A stretch of DNA of 64,000 nucleotides from Actinoplanes sp. TBRC 11911 (lineage in GTDB: Bacteria > Actinomycetota > Actinomycetes > Mycobacteriales > Micromonosporaceae), in assembly GCF_012933445.1 (NCBI RefSeq), contig NZ_JABBNC010000013.1:1-64000 (forward strand), read 5' to 3'. Below are positions 1-8,200 of this stretch, one piece after another. Both the position numbers and the translations under genes were made by a program. The notes below the pieces were generated by a model. The model did no database searches and was not told where the DNA came from. It saw only the letters and a list, made by a program, of their open reading frames with translations. Position 1 is the stretch's first letter, and every line of letters starts with the position of its first letter.

Positions 1-483
1 GTCGGTGAGGCACTGCACCAGGCCCTGGCCCTGCAGCTCGCCCACCTTGACGTTGTCGAACGACACATAGTAATCCGCGCCACCGTTGAGGGTGAGGCGG
101 TCGTAGTCGATCGTGGCGATACCGGCCTGCTTGGCCTTGTCGAGCACGGCCTTACCGGAACCCGAGTCCAGGTTCACGATGATCAGGACCTTCACACCGC
201 TCGAGATCATACCGTCGGCGATGGTCTGGAACGTGGTCCTGTCGCCCTGCGCGTTCTGGATGTCGACCGGTACACCGGCCGCGTCGAACGCGCTCTTCAG
301 ATCCGTGGGGTCGAAGGTGCTCCAACGCTGCGAGCTCTTCGTGTCCGGAAGGATCACACCGACCTTCCCGGCAGCGGCGCCACCTCCGCCGTCGCTGCCC
401 GAGTCACTGCCGCCGCCACAGGCGGCGAGACCACCCGCGGTGAGGACGCCGGCGACCGCCACGGCGAGAAATCTTTTATGCAT
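1..483 (-). CDS. Sugar ABC transporter substrate-binding lipoprotein (partial)
   Basis: The window holds the first 161 codons; the gene runs off the left edge. The ATG at 483 is preceded by AAAGGACA. The product starts with a short charged and hydrophobic signal ending in a lipobox (GGLAAC), then a Gly/Ser/Asp-rich linker. A periplasmic-binding-protein fold follows, of the xylose/ribose type (VGVILPD, then SQRW, then an ADGMISSGVKVLIIVNLDSG stretch). The family captures a sugar outside the cell and delivers it to an ABC permease. The permease and ATPase would lie beyond the left edge. The sugar cannot be told from this fragment. Confidence 0.85.
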   Translation of the reverse strand, partial: MHKRFLAVAVAGVLTAGGLAACGGGSDSGSDGGGGAAAGKVGVILPDTKSSQRWSTFDPTDLKSAFDAAGVPVDIQNAQGDRTTFQTIADGMISSGVKVLIIVNLDSGSGKAVLDKAKQAGIATIDYDRLTLNGGADYYVSFDNVKVGELQGQGLVQCLTD

Positions 484-1443
484 TACAGGATGTCCTTTCA
501 ATGCGACCGAAACCCTGCTCGCATCCGCCGCGGCGGGAGCAGCCGGTCGTTAAGCGCGATAAGCTTGAGGAACGGTAAACCGTGTCACGATGAACTGCCA
601 CATATGAGTTGTAGGAGTCAGGAACTGTATTTATTTAATTGCATGGACAAGCAATCATACTGAGTGTTCTCTGTCACCTTCGCTAGGTGGACTTACAGGT
701 CCGGTTACAATTAGGCGGCGCCATATTCGAGTCGGAATCAACGGCGCGGTGTGGGTTGGGTGTTCGCTGGGCAACGGCCGACAGTCACGCGTGCCGAGAA
801 GCTCAAACCACAGGCTGGGCTGCGCTTCGAGCTGCCCGGCGTTCGCTTGAGCAAGGCGCTGCCGGCCATCCAGGTACTGGTTTCTGGATGGCCGGCGGCG
901 ATCAACCAGAATCTCCCCGATAACACATGGAAACAGTCCCGCAACGCCGAGATAGGTGACGTGTGACCTCTTCTCCTGGGGAGGGGTCTATTCGTCTCCG
1001 TGCTTCGATCTGTAACCGATGAGATCAGCCGCTGCCCTCGCAGAAACGGTACATGCGCAGACCCGGAACTCGGCAGAACGTTGGACGCCGGCGAGAATGT
1101 AGTCTCCAGCGACCGGGGGTTACGCCGAGCGAGATATACGCTCCGGCAGCAAGCCACGGCCGACCCCGAGTTGCGTGAGCAGGCGGCCCGCCGGTACCCA
1201 GCGTCCCCGGCGGCGGCTGTCCGGGCGGTCGCCGATCGCGGGTTCATCCCGAGGCGTTGCGGTTTGGATGACTCAGATCGAGACAGACCCCAGGCACCTA
1301 CGCCGTATTCAAAGCTGGTCGAACGCCGCAATGACCGAGCACAAGCAACTGTCTACTGTGCCACAAACGTGAAGAACCGTGCTTCGAGCGCGTCTACGAA
1401 GGTCTCCGTCACCACGTAACGGCAGCGAACGAAGGGCCTACCA
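484..1443. other. Long intergenic stretch, no convincing gene
   Basis: 960 bases with no reading frame that looks coding on either strand: short frames overlap antisense, have no ribosome site and resemble no family. The part next to the sugar-binding lipoprotein (about 580-665) is AT-rich, with ATTGC and GCAAT arms 8 bases apart at 638-655. That would suit a promoter or operator of the sugar uptake gene, but no regulator gene is present to support it. The only strong structure is the hairpin at 861-896. The stretch could hold decayed coding sequence. Confidence 0.5.
861..896. repeat. Perfect 13-bp inverted repeat (hairpin)
   Basis: GCCGGCCATCCAG at 861-873 and its exact reverse complement at 884-896 are separated by 10 bases. 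No T-run follows, so it is not a classical intrinsic terminator. It could be a stem-loop terminator of the actinomycete type, a REP-like element or an operator. Confidence 0.6.
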
Positions 1444-1779
1444 ATGACAACGCATGAATCCACCTCAGCCGGGAGCCGACCGCGCAAGCACTTCGGCCGA
1501 GCCTTTGGAATCGGCATCCTCACCGAAGTCGCCGCCGCTGTTGTGACAGTCATCTCTGTCATAGTCAACTTCGACGAAGAGTTCGCGCTGCTGGATGATT
1601 TTCAGTACGCGCTGCTGGCGAACCTCATCGCACTTGTCATCGATGTCGTTCTCGCGGCGGTCCCGGCACTCCGCAGAGGCGTAGGGTCAGCGCCGGGGGT
1701 GCTGCTGGGCTGGCTGGTCGGTCTCATCCTGCAGGTCGTCGCGCTGGTGATTTTGGTGCTGGCGGGGAGCTTCACCTGA
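1444..1779 (+). CDS. Small membrane protein, function unknown
   Basis: 111 residues. A polar N-terminus of about 22 residues is followed by three hydrophobic segments (roughly residues 23-43, 54-74 and 86-108), so the product is probably an integral membrane protein. Acidic residues (FDEEF, DD) lie between the first two segments. The ATG at 1444 follows GAAGGGCC at a suitable distance. No catalytic motif or family was recognised, and the flanking genes do not form an operon with it. Confidence 0.55.
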   Translation: MTTHESTSAGSRPRKHFGRAFGIGILTEVAAAVVTVISVIVNFDEEFALLDDFQYALLANLIALVIDVVLAAVPALRRGVGSAPGVLLGWLVGLILQVVALVILVLAGSFT

Positions 1780-1830
1780 GAGTTCGTCACGCTGTGGGAT
1801 AAAGCGCGCGGACCACACCCCAATACCTAA

Positions 1831-2100
1831 CTGCACGCCCTGCATCGCTCCTGGACACCCGAAAAGCTCGTCGCCGACCTGCTGGACGCTTGCCAACCCG
1901 TCGTGCTGATCGCCTCCGGCACCGGCGCAGACGGCCAATTCGCCGAAAGGCCGGCGATTATCGGTTCGACGGGCGACGGGTTCTTCCACCGACCGGGACA
2001 TGGCGGGATTCTCTCGACGGCGCCGCGGGTCGATGTGGACGAGGCCGAGTGGCTGTTGCGAGACGCGAGTAACGGCACCGAACCACCGCCGCACCTCTAG
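1831..2100 (+). pseudogene. Possible remnant reading frame
   Basis: An open frame of 89 codons with coding-like composition begins right after a stop at 1828-1830 and has no ATG. A GTG at 1903 would leave 65 residues. Its translation (WTPEKLVADLLDA, then VVLIASGTGADGQF, ending RVDVDEAEWLLRDAS) looks protein-like but matched no family I recognise. It may be the tail of a broken gene or a spurious frame. It is the only content of the 378-base gap before the MarR gene. Confidence 0.2.
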
Positions 2101-2157
2101 GCAAGAAGGGTCGGTGCCATGGACGTCTTCGGCGTCGCGATCGGCTGAATGTTCTGA

Positions 2158-2613
2158 TCAGTTCGCCGTGATCGAGGCCAGCAAGCTCGACAGGAAGCGT
2201 AGCTGCTGGTCGTTCAGATGATCGAAGAAATTGCGGCGAGCACTCGCGACATACGCATGCTCACTTTGGGTCAGGCAAGTACGGCCCACACCCAGGAGGA
2301 CGGCGTTCCATCCACGGTGGTCGTCGTCATCCGGTTCCCGGACGACGAAACCACGCTTTTCGAGCTTCGCCACCACCCGGGAGATCCGGCCCGGAGTCAC
2401 CCTGAGCGACGACGCCAATTCCGCCAGTCGTAGGCGTCCGTCGACTGCCTGCGACAGCCGCCACAGCGCGACATACTCCGACAGGCTCAAGTCGCTTTCC
2501 TGGCTGAGGTCGTGATCGACCATTCGCTGAACCGCCTGCGCGACTTGGACAAAGCGCCCGAGAACGGCCCGTTCCTCGGAAGTCAGCAAAGACCTGTTTT
2601 GCGTCACTGCCAA
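2158..2613 (-). CDS. MarR-family transcriptional regulator
   Basis: About 151 residues, the usual MarR length. A central winged helix-turn-helix is visible: LSLSEYVALWRLS, then RLRLAELASSLRVTPGRISR as the recognition region, then KRGFVVREPDDDDHRGWNAV as the wing, with the typical D-D-R pattern. MarR proteins bind DNA as dimers and usually release it on binding a small phenolic or lipophilic ligand. The start is ambiguous: TTG at 2613 sits close to an AAGG, while GTG at 2607 lies 10 bases from it. It is divergent from the SMI1/KNR4 gene, with about 160 bases between them, and may control that gene or itself. Confidence 0.85.
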   Translation of the reverse strand: MAVTQNRSLLTSEERAVLGRFVQVAQAVQRMVDHDLSQESDLSLSEYVALWRLSQAVDGRLRLAELASSLRVTPGRISRVVAKLEKRGFVVREPDDDDHRGWNAVLLGVGRTCLTQSEHAYVASARRNFFDHLNDQQLRFLSSLLASITAN

Positions 2614-2773
2614 CCGACCTTGGACCGAGCTTCGAAATCCATGATAATAGTCCTCAGAACGTGAGAAAGAATCGGGCTTCGAAGTTTTCTATCGTGTTAC
2701 TGCGGCCATTGTCAAGGGCAGACGATCTATGCCACCTCGGTGAATCATCGAGGGCGTCAAGCGTTCGGACGGC

Positions 2774-3346
2774 ATGACCGAAAAACATTTCTCAGCGATC
2801 AGCATGACGTCGGAGCAATGGCAAATATGGATCACCGACTACAGCGATCAATGGTTTGAGACGGCGGACGATGACGACCTCGAGCGTGCCGACCTGACGG
2901 CCACGGGACTCACCAGCCCCTCGGCCGGAGATGATGCCATCGCGAGGGTCGAAGCTCGGCTTGGGCAGCGGCTGCCTCCGTCGCTGCGGTCCTTCTATCA
3001 GGTGACCGACGGGCTGCTTGAAGCTGATGCGTTCGGTGAACGGGTCCTGTCGCTGACGGAAGTAGGCTGGATGCGCGACAGGTATGCCGATCTGCTCGAC
3101 ACATGGCCCAGCAGTAGTTCGGACGTCGAACCCGATACGCTGGAACTCATGCGGCGGGCGCTGCAGATCGGTGACGACGACGACGGCGCCTACTGGCTCC
3201 TCGACCCCGAAGAGCGGACCGGCGATGAATGGGTCGCCTATGCTTTCCGAACCACTGACGGCACTGAACCGGAACGCTACGACAGCTTTGCCACCATGAT
3301 GTTTGCGCAGCGGACGGCGCTCGACGAGCTTCGCAACCGGGAATGA
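2774..3346 (+). CDS. SMI1/KNR4 (SUKH) family protein
   Basis: 190 residues, acidic. The family signature is clear: AIARVEARLGQRLPPSLRSFYQVTDGL at about residues 56-82, then a loop with WMRDRYADLLD, then AYWLLDPEE, DEWVAYAF and a C-terminal aromatic/acidic stretch (ERYDSFATMM). SUKH proteins often act as immunity proteins against contact-dependent or polymorphic toxins; others have regulatory roles. No toxin gene with a nuclease or deaminase domain is adjacent, so here it is an orphan. The ATG at 2774 follows GGACGG; an in-frame ATG also exists at 2804. Confidence 0.8.
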   Translation: MTEKHFSAISMTSEQWQIWITDYSDQWFETADDDDLERADLTATGLTSPSAGDDAIARVEARLGQRLPPSLRSFYQVTDGLLEADAFGERVLSLTEVGWMRDRYADLLDTWPSSSSDVEPDTLELMRRALQIGDDDDGAYWLLDPEERTGDEWVAYAFRTTDGTEPERYDSFATMMFAQRTALDELRNRE

Positions 3347-3683
3347 CCCGTGAAGGCGATTACCGGGAAGCTGGCGGTCACCAGAGGACGACCCCGCCGC
3401 GCTCACCGTATTCCACACATATGACTAAAACCACAAGGCGTTCCTGCCGGCACCACGCCCATCAGATGACCTGCACGAATGCGGTGCGAGATCGCTTTTC
3501 TTGACTCCTACATTTCATCAGTGGCTGTTTTCGGGGAGTAGGCGTAAAGCCCTCGACATGGACACTGATGGGTGTCCTTTGTGGTGAGTAGCCCCACAGA
3601 GATGCTGCTGAGTTTCTAGCTTCAATGTACGTCTCCTTCTCGCCGGGACGGCTTGAGTCGTTCCGAGCGAGAGGAGATGAGTC
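3347..3683. promoter_or_regulatory. Upstream region of the M36 protease gene
   Basis: A 337-base gap. A small hairpin at 3560-3577 (GGACAC, 6-base loop, GTGTCC) lies about 110 bases upstream of the protease start. A strong ribosome site (GAGGAG, about 3671-3676) precedes the TTG start. The region does not resemble the duplicated leader found upstream of two other exoprotein genes. No known riboswitch was recognised. Confidence 0.4.
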
Positions 3684-6530
3684 TTGAAACCGTCATCCGC
3701 AGCACGGTTGCTCGGCGTTGCGACGGCAAGTGCCGTCCTCGCGACGAGCACCGTGTCCACACAGGCGTTCTCCGCGCCGCCGAAACCCGGATCGGGCGGC
3801 ACGAATGCGCAACGCCATGCCGATTACGACAGCCGCGAGTTCGTCCGCGTCGCAGAGGCCCCGGGGCCGACGGGCCGGATCGTCCCGTGGCCGTCCGCGA
3901 CCGCCGTCACGACACTGCATGACCAGCTCGGTGTACAGGGGATCGTCGCGATCGACCACGCGACTGATACTCCCCGCCAGGTGGCACGACTGGACGGGTT
4001 CCTGACCGGGCCCAGCAAGAAAACGCCGGTCGACGTCGCGCTTGGCTACATCGCCGCACACCAGGACGTCTTCGGTCTCGATAACGCGGGGATCGCCGCC
4101 CTCAGGTTGCGGGATGACTACACTGACATCGAGGGCACTCACCACCTCAGCTTCGTCCAAGAAGTCGGCGGCGTGCCCGTCTTCGGCAACGGTTTGAAGG
4201 CGCACGTCGTCAAGGACGGCAGCCTGCTCCAGATCGACGGGGCTCCACTGAAGTCGCTGCCCGCGGCTGCCGGCAGCCCCATGCTCAGCGCCACGGCCGC
4301 CCACGCGAAGGCTGTCGCCGACGTGTCGGGCAAGGCCACCGCCACGGTTACGAGAACCTCCTCCGACGCAACCCGGGCTGCCAGCTTCAGTGACAGCGGC
4401 GCGACGTCGCTGGTCTACTTCGCGACCGCGGCTGGGCCGCGGCTGGCGTGGCAGACGCTCGACCTGGCCAACGGCTACCAGGAGGTGATCGATGCGACGT
4501 CCGGCGACACCCTCTACCGTCACGACCTGACCCAGGCGGACGCTGCGGACGACGGCAGTGTGTGGGCCGACTACCCCGGTTCGCCGCGCGGCGGCACCCA
4601 AACCACGGTTGACCTTAGCCGCTGGCTACCACCCCGTGCTACGACTCTTGACGGCAACGTCGCGCACGTCTACTCCGATGTGAACGACGACAACGTTGCG
4701 AACCCGAACGAAGAGGTTCAGACGCAGGGTCGGCGGGAGTTCAACTTCCCGTTCCAGAGCTTCGCCAAGACTGTGGGACAGCCATGCTCTGCGGCGTTCG
4801 AGTGCTCCTGGAACTCGACCGTCCCGAAGTCGTGGCAGGCCAACCGCCAGCAGAATGCTGTGCAGTTGCTCAACTACGTCGGCACCTGGCATGACCACCT
4901 GGCGGCCGCGCCCATCGGCTTCACCCGGGCGGCCGGCAATTTCGAGGCGATCGACGGTGACGCCCTGCAGGCCCAGTCGGATGACGGCGCGAACACCGCG
5001 AACGGTCTGCCGGATGCCGCGCATGCGGACAACGCCAACATGATGACCCCGCCCGACGGTGTCTCTCCAGTCATGCAGATGTACCTTTTCCGGAGCCAAG
5101 ACGGTTTTCTGGCCGGCAACGGGGGCGACGAGGCCGACGTGGTCTTCCACGAATACACACACGGTCTGTCCAACCGTCTCATCATCGACGCGGAGGGCAA
5201 CTCCACTCTCTCCGGCAGCGAGTCTCAGGCGATGGGTGAGGCCTGGGGGGACTGGTACGGCCTGGACTACCTCGTCGATCAGGGACTGGAGAGGGATACC
5301 GCGACGATCGGCGACCTGCGCGAGGGCAAGTACCTGACGCACGGCGGCACCGTCCGTAGCGAACCGACCGATTGCACTGTCGGCTCGCCGGCGAGTGCCT
5401 GCCCAGGGACGCCGGCAGCGGGACCGGGCGGATACACGTACGGGGACTTCGGAAAGATCTTCTCCGGTGGGCCGGAGGTACACGCCGACGGTGAGATCTG
5501 GGCGCAGACCCTGTGGGACCTGCGCACGGCAGTCGGCAGCACGAAGGCCGAGTCGCTGGTGACCCGAGCCATGGAGCTCTCGCCGTCGAACCCGTCATTC
5601 CTCGACGAGCGCAATGCGATTCTCGCGGCCGACCTGGTGGTCGACAACGGTAAGCTGCAGAAGACAATCTGGTCGGTGTTCGCCAAGCGCGGCATGGGCT
5701 ACTTCGCCGCGAGCCTGGATGGCAGCGACTCCCAGCCGGTCGAGGATTTCTCGATGCCGCCGGCGCCGAACACGCCGCGCGGAACCGTGACCGGCAAGGT
5801 GACCGACGAGGACAACGGCAAGCCGGTCGACGGACTCACCGTCGCCTTCGCCGGGCACAACTCGGGCTTCGCCGGTGACTATGCTGCCGCCACGACTGCC
5901 GATGGCACCTACCGGATCGCCGGCGTCCTTCCCGGCACGTACGGGAAGGTCTTCGCGCGCGGCGCCGGATACGACCTGACGACCAAGACCTTGACGATCA
6001 AACCAAACGCCACGCTGCGTACGGACTGGCAGGTGCGTAAGGATTGGGCCGGATCCAGCGGCGGGGCCTCGGTGGTCAGTGCCACCGGCACCGATGCCAC
6101 GGCGTTCGGCTGCGGCCCGGGCCAGCTGATCGACCAGTCGCAACAGAGCGGATGGAGTAACGATGCCACGCCGACGGGTCAAACCGTCGTGCTGCACCTG
6201 TCCGGCACGATGAACGTATCCGAATTGATGATCAACCCGTCCGCAGTCTGTGGTGACGACCAGACGGCCGCTACCGCCGGCTACCGTGTGGAGACCTCGG
6301 CCGACGGGACCAACTGGACGGTGGCCGCCGTCGGCACCTTCCCGAACGGCGCGGCGACGCCGACTCCCATCACCTTGGCGGCGGGTACCGGTAATGCCAT
6401 CGGGTTTGTCCGGTACACCGAGGTGACTTCGCAGGCTCAGGCCGCCGGCCAGTGCGCCACCGACCCCGGGCAGAGCGGTTGCCTGTTCGTGGACTCCGCG
6501 GAGCTGTCCGTCTACGGCACCGCTGCCTGA
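3684..6530 (+). CDS. Secreted M36-family (fungalysin-type) zinc metallopeptidase
   Basis: 948 residues from a TTG start placed by GAGGAG 7 bases upstream. A signal peptide covers about residues 1-30 (ends STQAFSA). An FTP-type propeptide follows, then the catalytic domain with zinc motif HEYTH at residues 489-493 and the third ligand Glu at about 519 in GEAWGDWYG, as expected of M36. After about residue 690 comes a carboxypeptidase-regulatory-like (transthyretin-type) repeat (GTVTGKVTDEDNGKPVDGLTV). The C-terminus is a discoidin/F5-8C-like beta-sandwich (about 780-948), probably for attachment to polymer surfaces. The role is extracellular protein degradation. A strong hairpin terminator follows the stop. 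The gene appears monocistronic. Confidence 0.93.
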   Translation: MKPSSAARLLGVATASAVLATSTVSTQAFSAPPKPGSGGTNAQRHADYDSREFVRVAEAPGPTGRIVPWPSATAVTTLHDQLGVQGIVAIDHATDTPRQVARLDGFLTGPSKKTPVDVALGYIAAHQDVFGLDNAGIAALRLRDDYTDIEGTHHLSFVQEVGGVPVFGNGLKAHVVKDGSLLQIDGAPLKSLPAAAGSPMLSATAAHAKAVADVSGKATATVTRTSSDATRAASFSDSGATSLVYFATAAGPRLAWQTLDLANGYQEVIDATSGDTLYRHDLTQADAADDGSVWADYPGSPRGGTQTTVDLSRWLPPRATTLDGNVAHVYSDVNDDNVANPNEEVQTQGRREFNFPFQSFAKTVGQPCSAAFECSWNSTVPKSWQANRQQNAVQLLNYVGTWHDHLAAAPIGFTRAAGNFEAIDGDALQAQSDDGANTANGLPDAAHADNANMMTPPDGVSPVMQMYLFRSQDGFLAGNGGDEADVVFHEYTHGLSNRLIIDAEGNSTLSGSESQAMGEAWGDWYGLDYLVDQGLERDTATIGDLREGKYLTHGGTVRSEPTDCTVGSPASACPGTPAAGPGGYTYGDFGKIFSGGPEVHADGEIWAQTLWDLRTAVGSTKAESLVTRAMELSPSNPSFLDERNAILAADLVVDNGKLQKTIWSVFAKRGMGYFAASLDGSDSQPVEDFSMPPAPNTPRGTVTGKVTDEDNGKPVDGLTVAFAGHNSGFAGDYAAATTADGTYRIAGVLPGTYGKVFARGAGYDLTTKTLTIKPNATLRTDWQVRKDWAGSSGGASVVSATGTDATAFGCGPGQLIDQSQQSGWSNDATPTGQTVVLHLSGTMNVSELMINPSAVCGDDQTAATAGYRVETSADGTNWTVAAVGTFPNGAATPTPITLAAGTGNAIGFVRYTEVTSQAQAAGQCATDPGQSGCLFVDSAELSVYGTAA

Positions 6531-6540
6531 CCGTACGACC

Positions 6541-6573
6541 GTTTCTCCGGCCGTCTCCAGCGGCCGGAGAAAC
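6541..6573 (+). terminator. Hairpin terminator after the M36 protease gene
   Basis: A perfect 13-bp stem (GTTTCTCCGGCCG at 6541-6553, complement at 6561-6573) with a 7-base loop starts 10 bases after the protease stop. It lacks a T-tract, as is common in actinomycetes. No gene was seen in 6574-6848. Confidence 0.75.
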
Positions 6574-6848
6574 GTCGAGCGCGGTTTGCCACGTAAAACG
6601 ACATCAGCAAGCTTGAGATAGCGCTCGAAACCCGGGTCGAGACCACTGTGCGCGGCCGAGCGGGCAGCGGCGGCAGACGGGGTGGAAGCGAGCATCAGTA
6701 CATCGCGGCGATGGGTGACGGCGGCCGAGTGCAGTCGCTCGCGGAAATCGCCGCACGCATGCAACTGCCGTCCCGCTGCGCGACGCGTGACAGCTGAACG
6801 TGCGGGATTCTCGGTACCGCGAGGAGCCAGTCGTCCGCCGCCGGTCAG

Positions 6849-7865
6849 TCACCAGGACGACGTGGGCAGCCAAGGGCGGAACTCGAGACTCTGTTCGCGC
6901 GTTGGGCCTCCGTTGGGTATCTGGCCGGCGAGGTCACGACCTCGCGGGACGACACCAGCGTTCACGGCGTACTCGTGCAACTTCTCAGCCGCATCGATCA
7001 GTGCCCTGACATCCGTCACCGCATCCGAGAGAGTCACGTAGGCGTGGTCGACGCCGCCGTCAGCAAGGGTCACGAGGTCTTCCGTAATCTGCGCCAGGCT
7101 TCCGGTGTATGGCGAACGTCTGCTGGTCGCGACCTCCACGGTGCCGGAGTAATTCACCTGCACCAGACATTGCACCGCGAATCCGGCCTGTTCCCGTATT
7201 TCGCCGAGCATCCGAACGATCAGATCCGGCGGAATCACGTTCGGCAGCCAGCCGAGCCGTCGCCGCACGACCCGGCGGAGCACCGGCGGCGTAGCACCAC
7301 CAAGAAAGATCGGGATTGCTCCGACCGGCTTCGGACCGACGCGGCTCGGAGCAAGCTCGAACACGGAACCTTGGTATGACACCGGATCCGGGCCCCAGAT
7401 CACGCCCGCGACGTCGAGGAACTCATCAAGGGCCTTGCCACGCTCCCGAAATGGTCGAGGCGCGACCGCGGCGTACTCATCCGGCGACCAGCCAGAGCCG
7501 ATCCCGGCGATCAATCGTCCGCCCGAGGCGACGTCAAGCGAGGCCAAGCCCTTAGCCAGCCACACCGGGTGGTGCAGCGGCGCCGGGATCAATCCCGTCC
7601 CCAACGCGATTCGGGACGTTACCGCAGCCGCCTGAGCGAGCGTGACCAGTGGGTCGGAGACACGGTCGTAGTAGTCGGGCCATGGCAAGTCGGGTATGCC
7701 GTAAGCGCCGTGCTCGCCGCTCTGGTCGACAGGGGCAAGCAAACGCTCCAGCGCCCACAGACTGTCGTAGCCGATGCGCTCCGCCGCGGCCGCGAACACC
7801 GGCACATCGGCTGCAAGCCGGTATGGGGCCGCCTGAGGAAGGCTGACGCCCAGCTTGATCGACAT
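6849..7865 (-). CDS. LLM-class flavin-dependent oxidoreductase
   Basis: 338 residues from ATG 7865, chosen because GAGGAG lies about 8 bases upstream; an in-frame codon at 7886 would add seven residues including that site. The luciferase-like TIM-barrel pattern is clear: LGVSLPQAAPYRLA, AERIGYDSLWALERLL, VTSRIALGTGLIPAPLHHPVWLAKGLASLD, GGRLIAGIGSGWSPDEY. Such enzymes use FMN or coenzyme F420; the F420-type subgroup is common in actinomycetes. The substrate is unknown. It is divergent from the beta-helix exoprotein gene and not in an operon. Confidence 0.85.
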   Translation of the reverse strand: MSIKLGVSLPQAAPYRLAADVPVFAAAAERIGYDSLWALERLLAPVDQSGEHGAYGIPDLPWPDYYDRVSDPLVTLAQAAAVTSRIALGTGLIPAPLHHPVWLAKGLASLDVASGGRLIAGIGSGWSPDEYAAVAPRPFRERGKALDEFLDVAGVIWGPDPVSYQGSVFELAPSRVGPKPVGAIPIFLGGATPPVLRRVVRRRLGWLPNVIPPDLIVRMLGEIREQAGFAVQCLVQVNYSGTVEVATSRRSPYTGSLAQITEDLVTLADGGVDHAYVTLSDAVTDVRALIDAAEKLHEYAVNAGVVPRGRDLAGQIPNGGPTREQSLEFRPWLPTSSW

Positions 7866-8200
7866 GTTTGACGGCTCCTCGAACAACTACTGGCCTGGCT
7901 TCGCGCCAAACAATTTCTGGTGTTGGCCACGACGGCATTGCTGGGTTTCTGCCCGCACGACGGGACCGGGCCAGCCCACCGTAGATTGCCGAGAGCGAAA
8001 AGCATCCGTAGTTTGCCTTACCCTGCGATTTGCGCGCCCGCCATGATCGTCCATGTGCCCAACAAGCTGGCCAAATGCCGAAATTCAATTCGATGGTCTG
8101 ATAATCCATATGACCCTGACGCGTCACGTAGATGGCAGGTTGTAAGCGCAGCCCTGAGCGCTGCGTTATTTGATTAGTCCTCTTAGCCACGAGGTGGCGT
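7866..8200. promoter_or_regulatory. Divergent promoter region
   Basis: 335 bases between the leftward oxidoreductase and the rightward exoprotein gene; both promoters must lie here. A short stem (CGCAGC at 8147-8152, GCTGCG at 8160-8165) sits about 36 bases before the exoprotein start. No reading frame looks coding and no known RNA element was recognised. Confidence 0.4.

Noticed and set aside
738..1331. A 197-codon leftward frame and overlapping rightward frames in the 484-1443 gap
   Set aside because: No ribosome site, no recognisable domain, Ser/Arg-rich composition typical of spurious frames.
3530..3683. A ydaO or other known riboswitch upstream of the M36 protease
   Set aside because: Only a short 6-bp hairpin is present; I could not find the conserved core of any riboswitch class I know.
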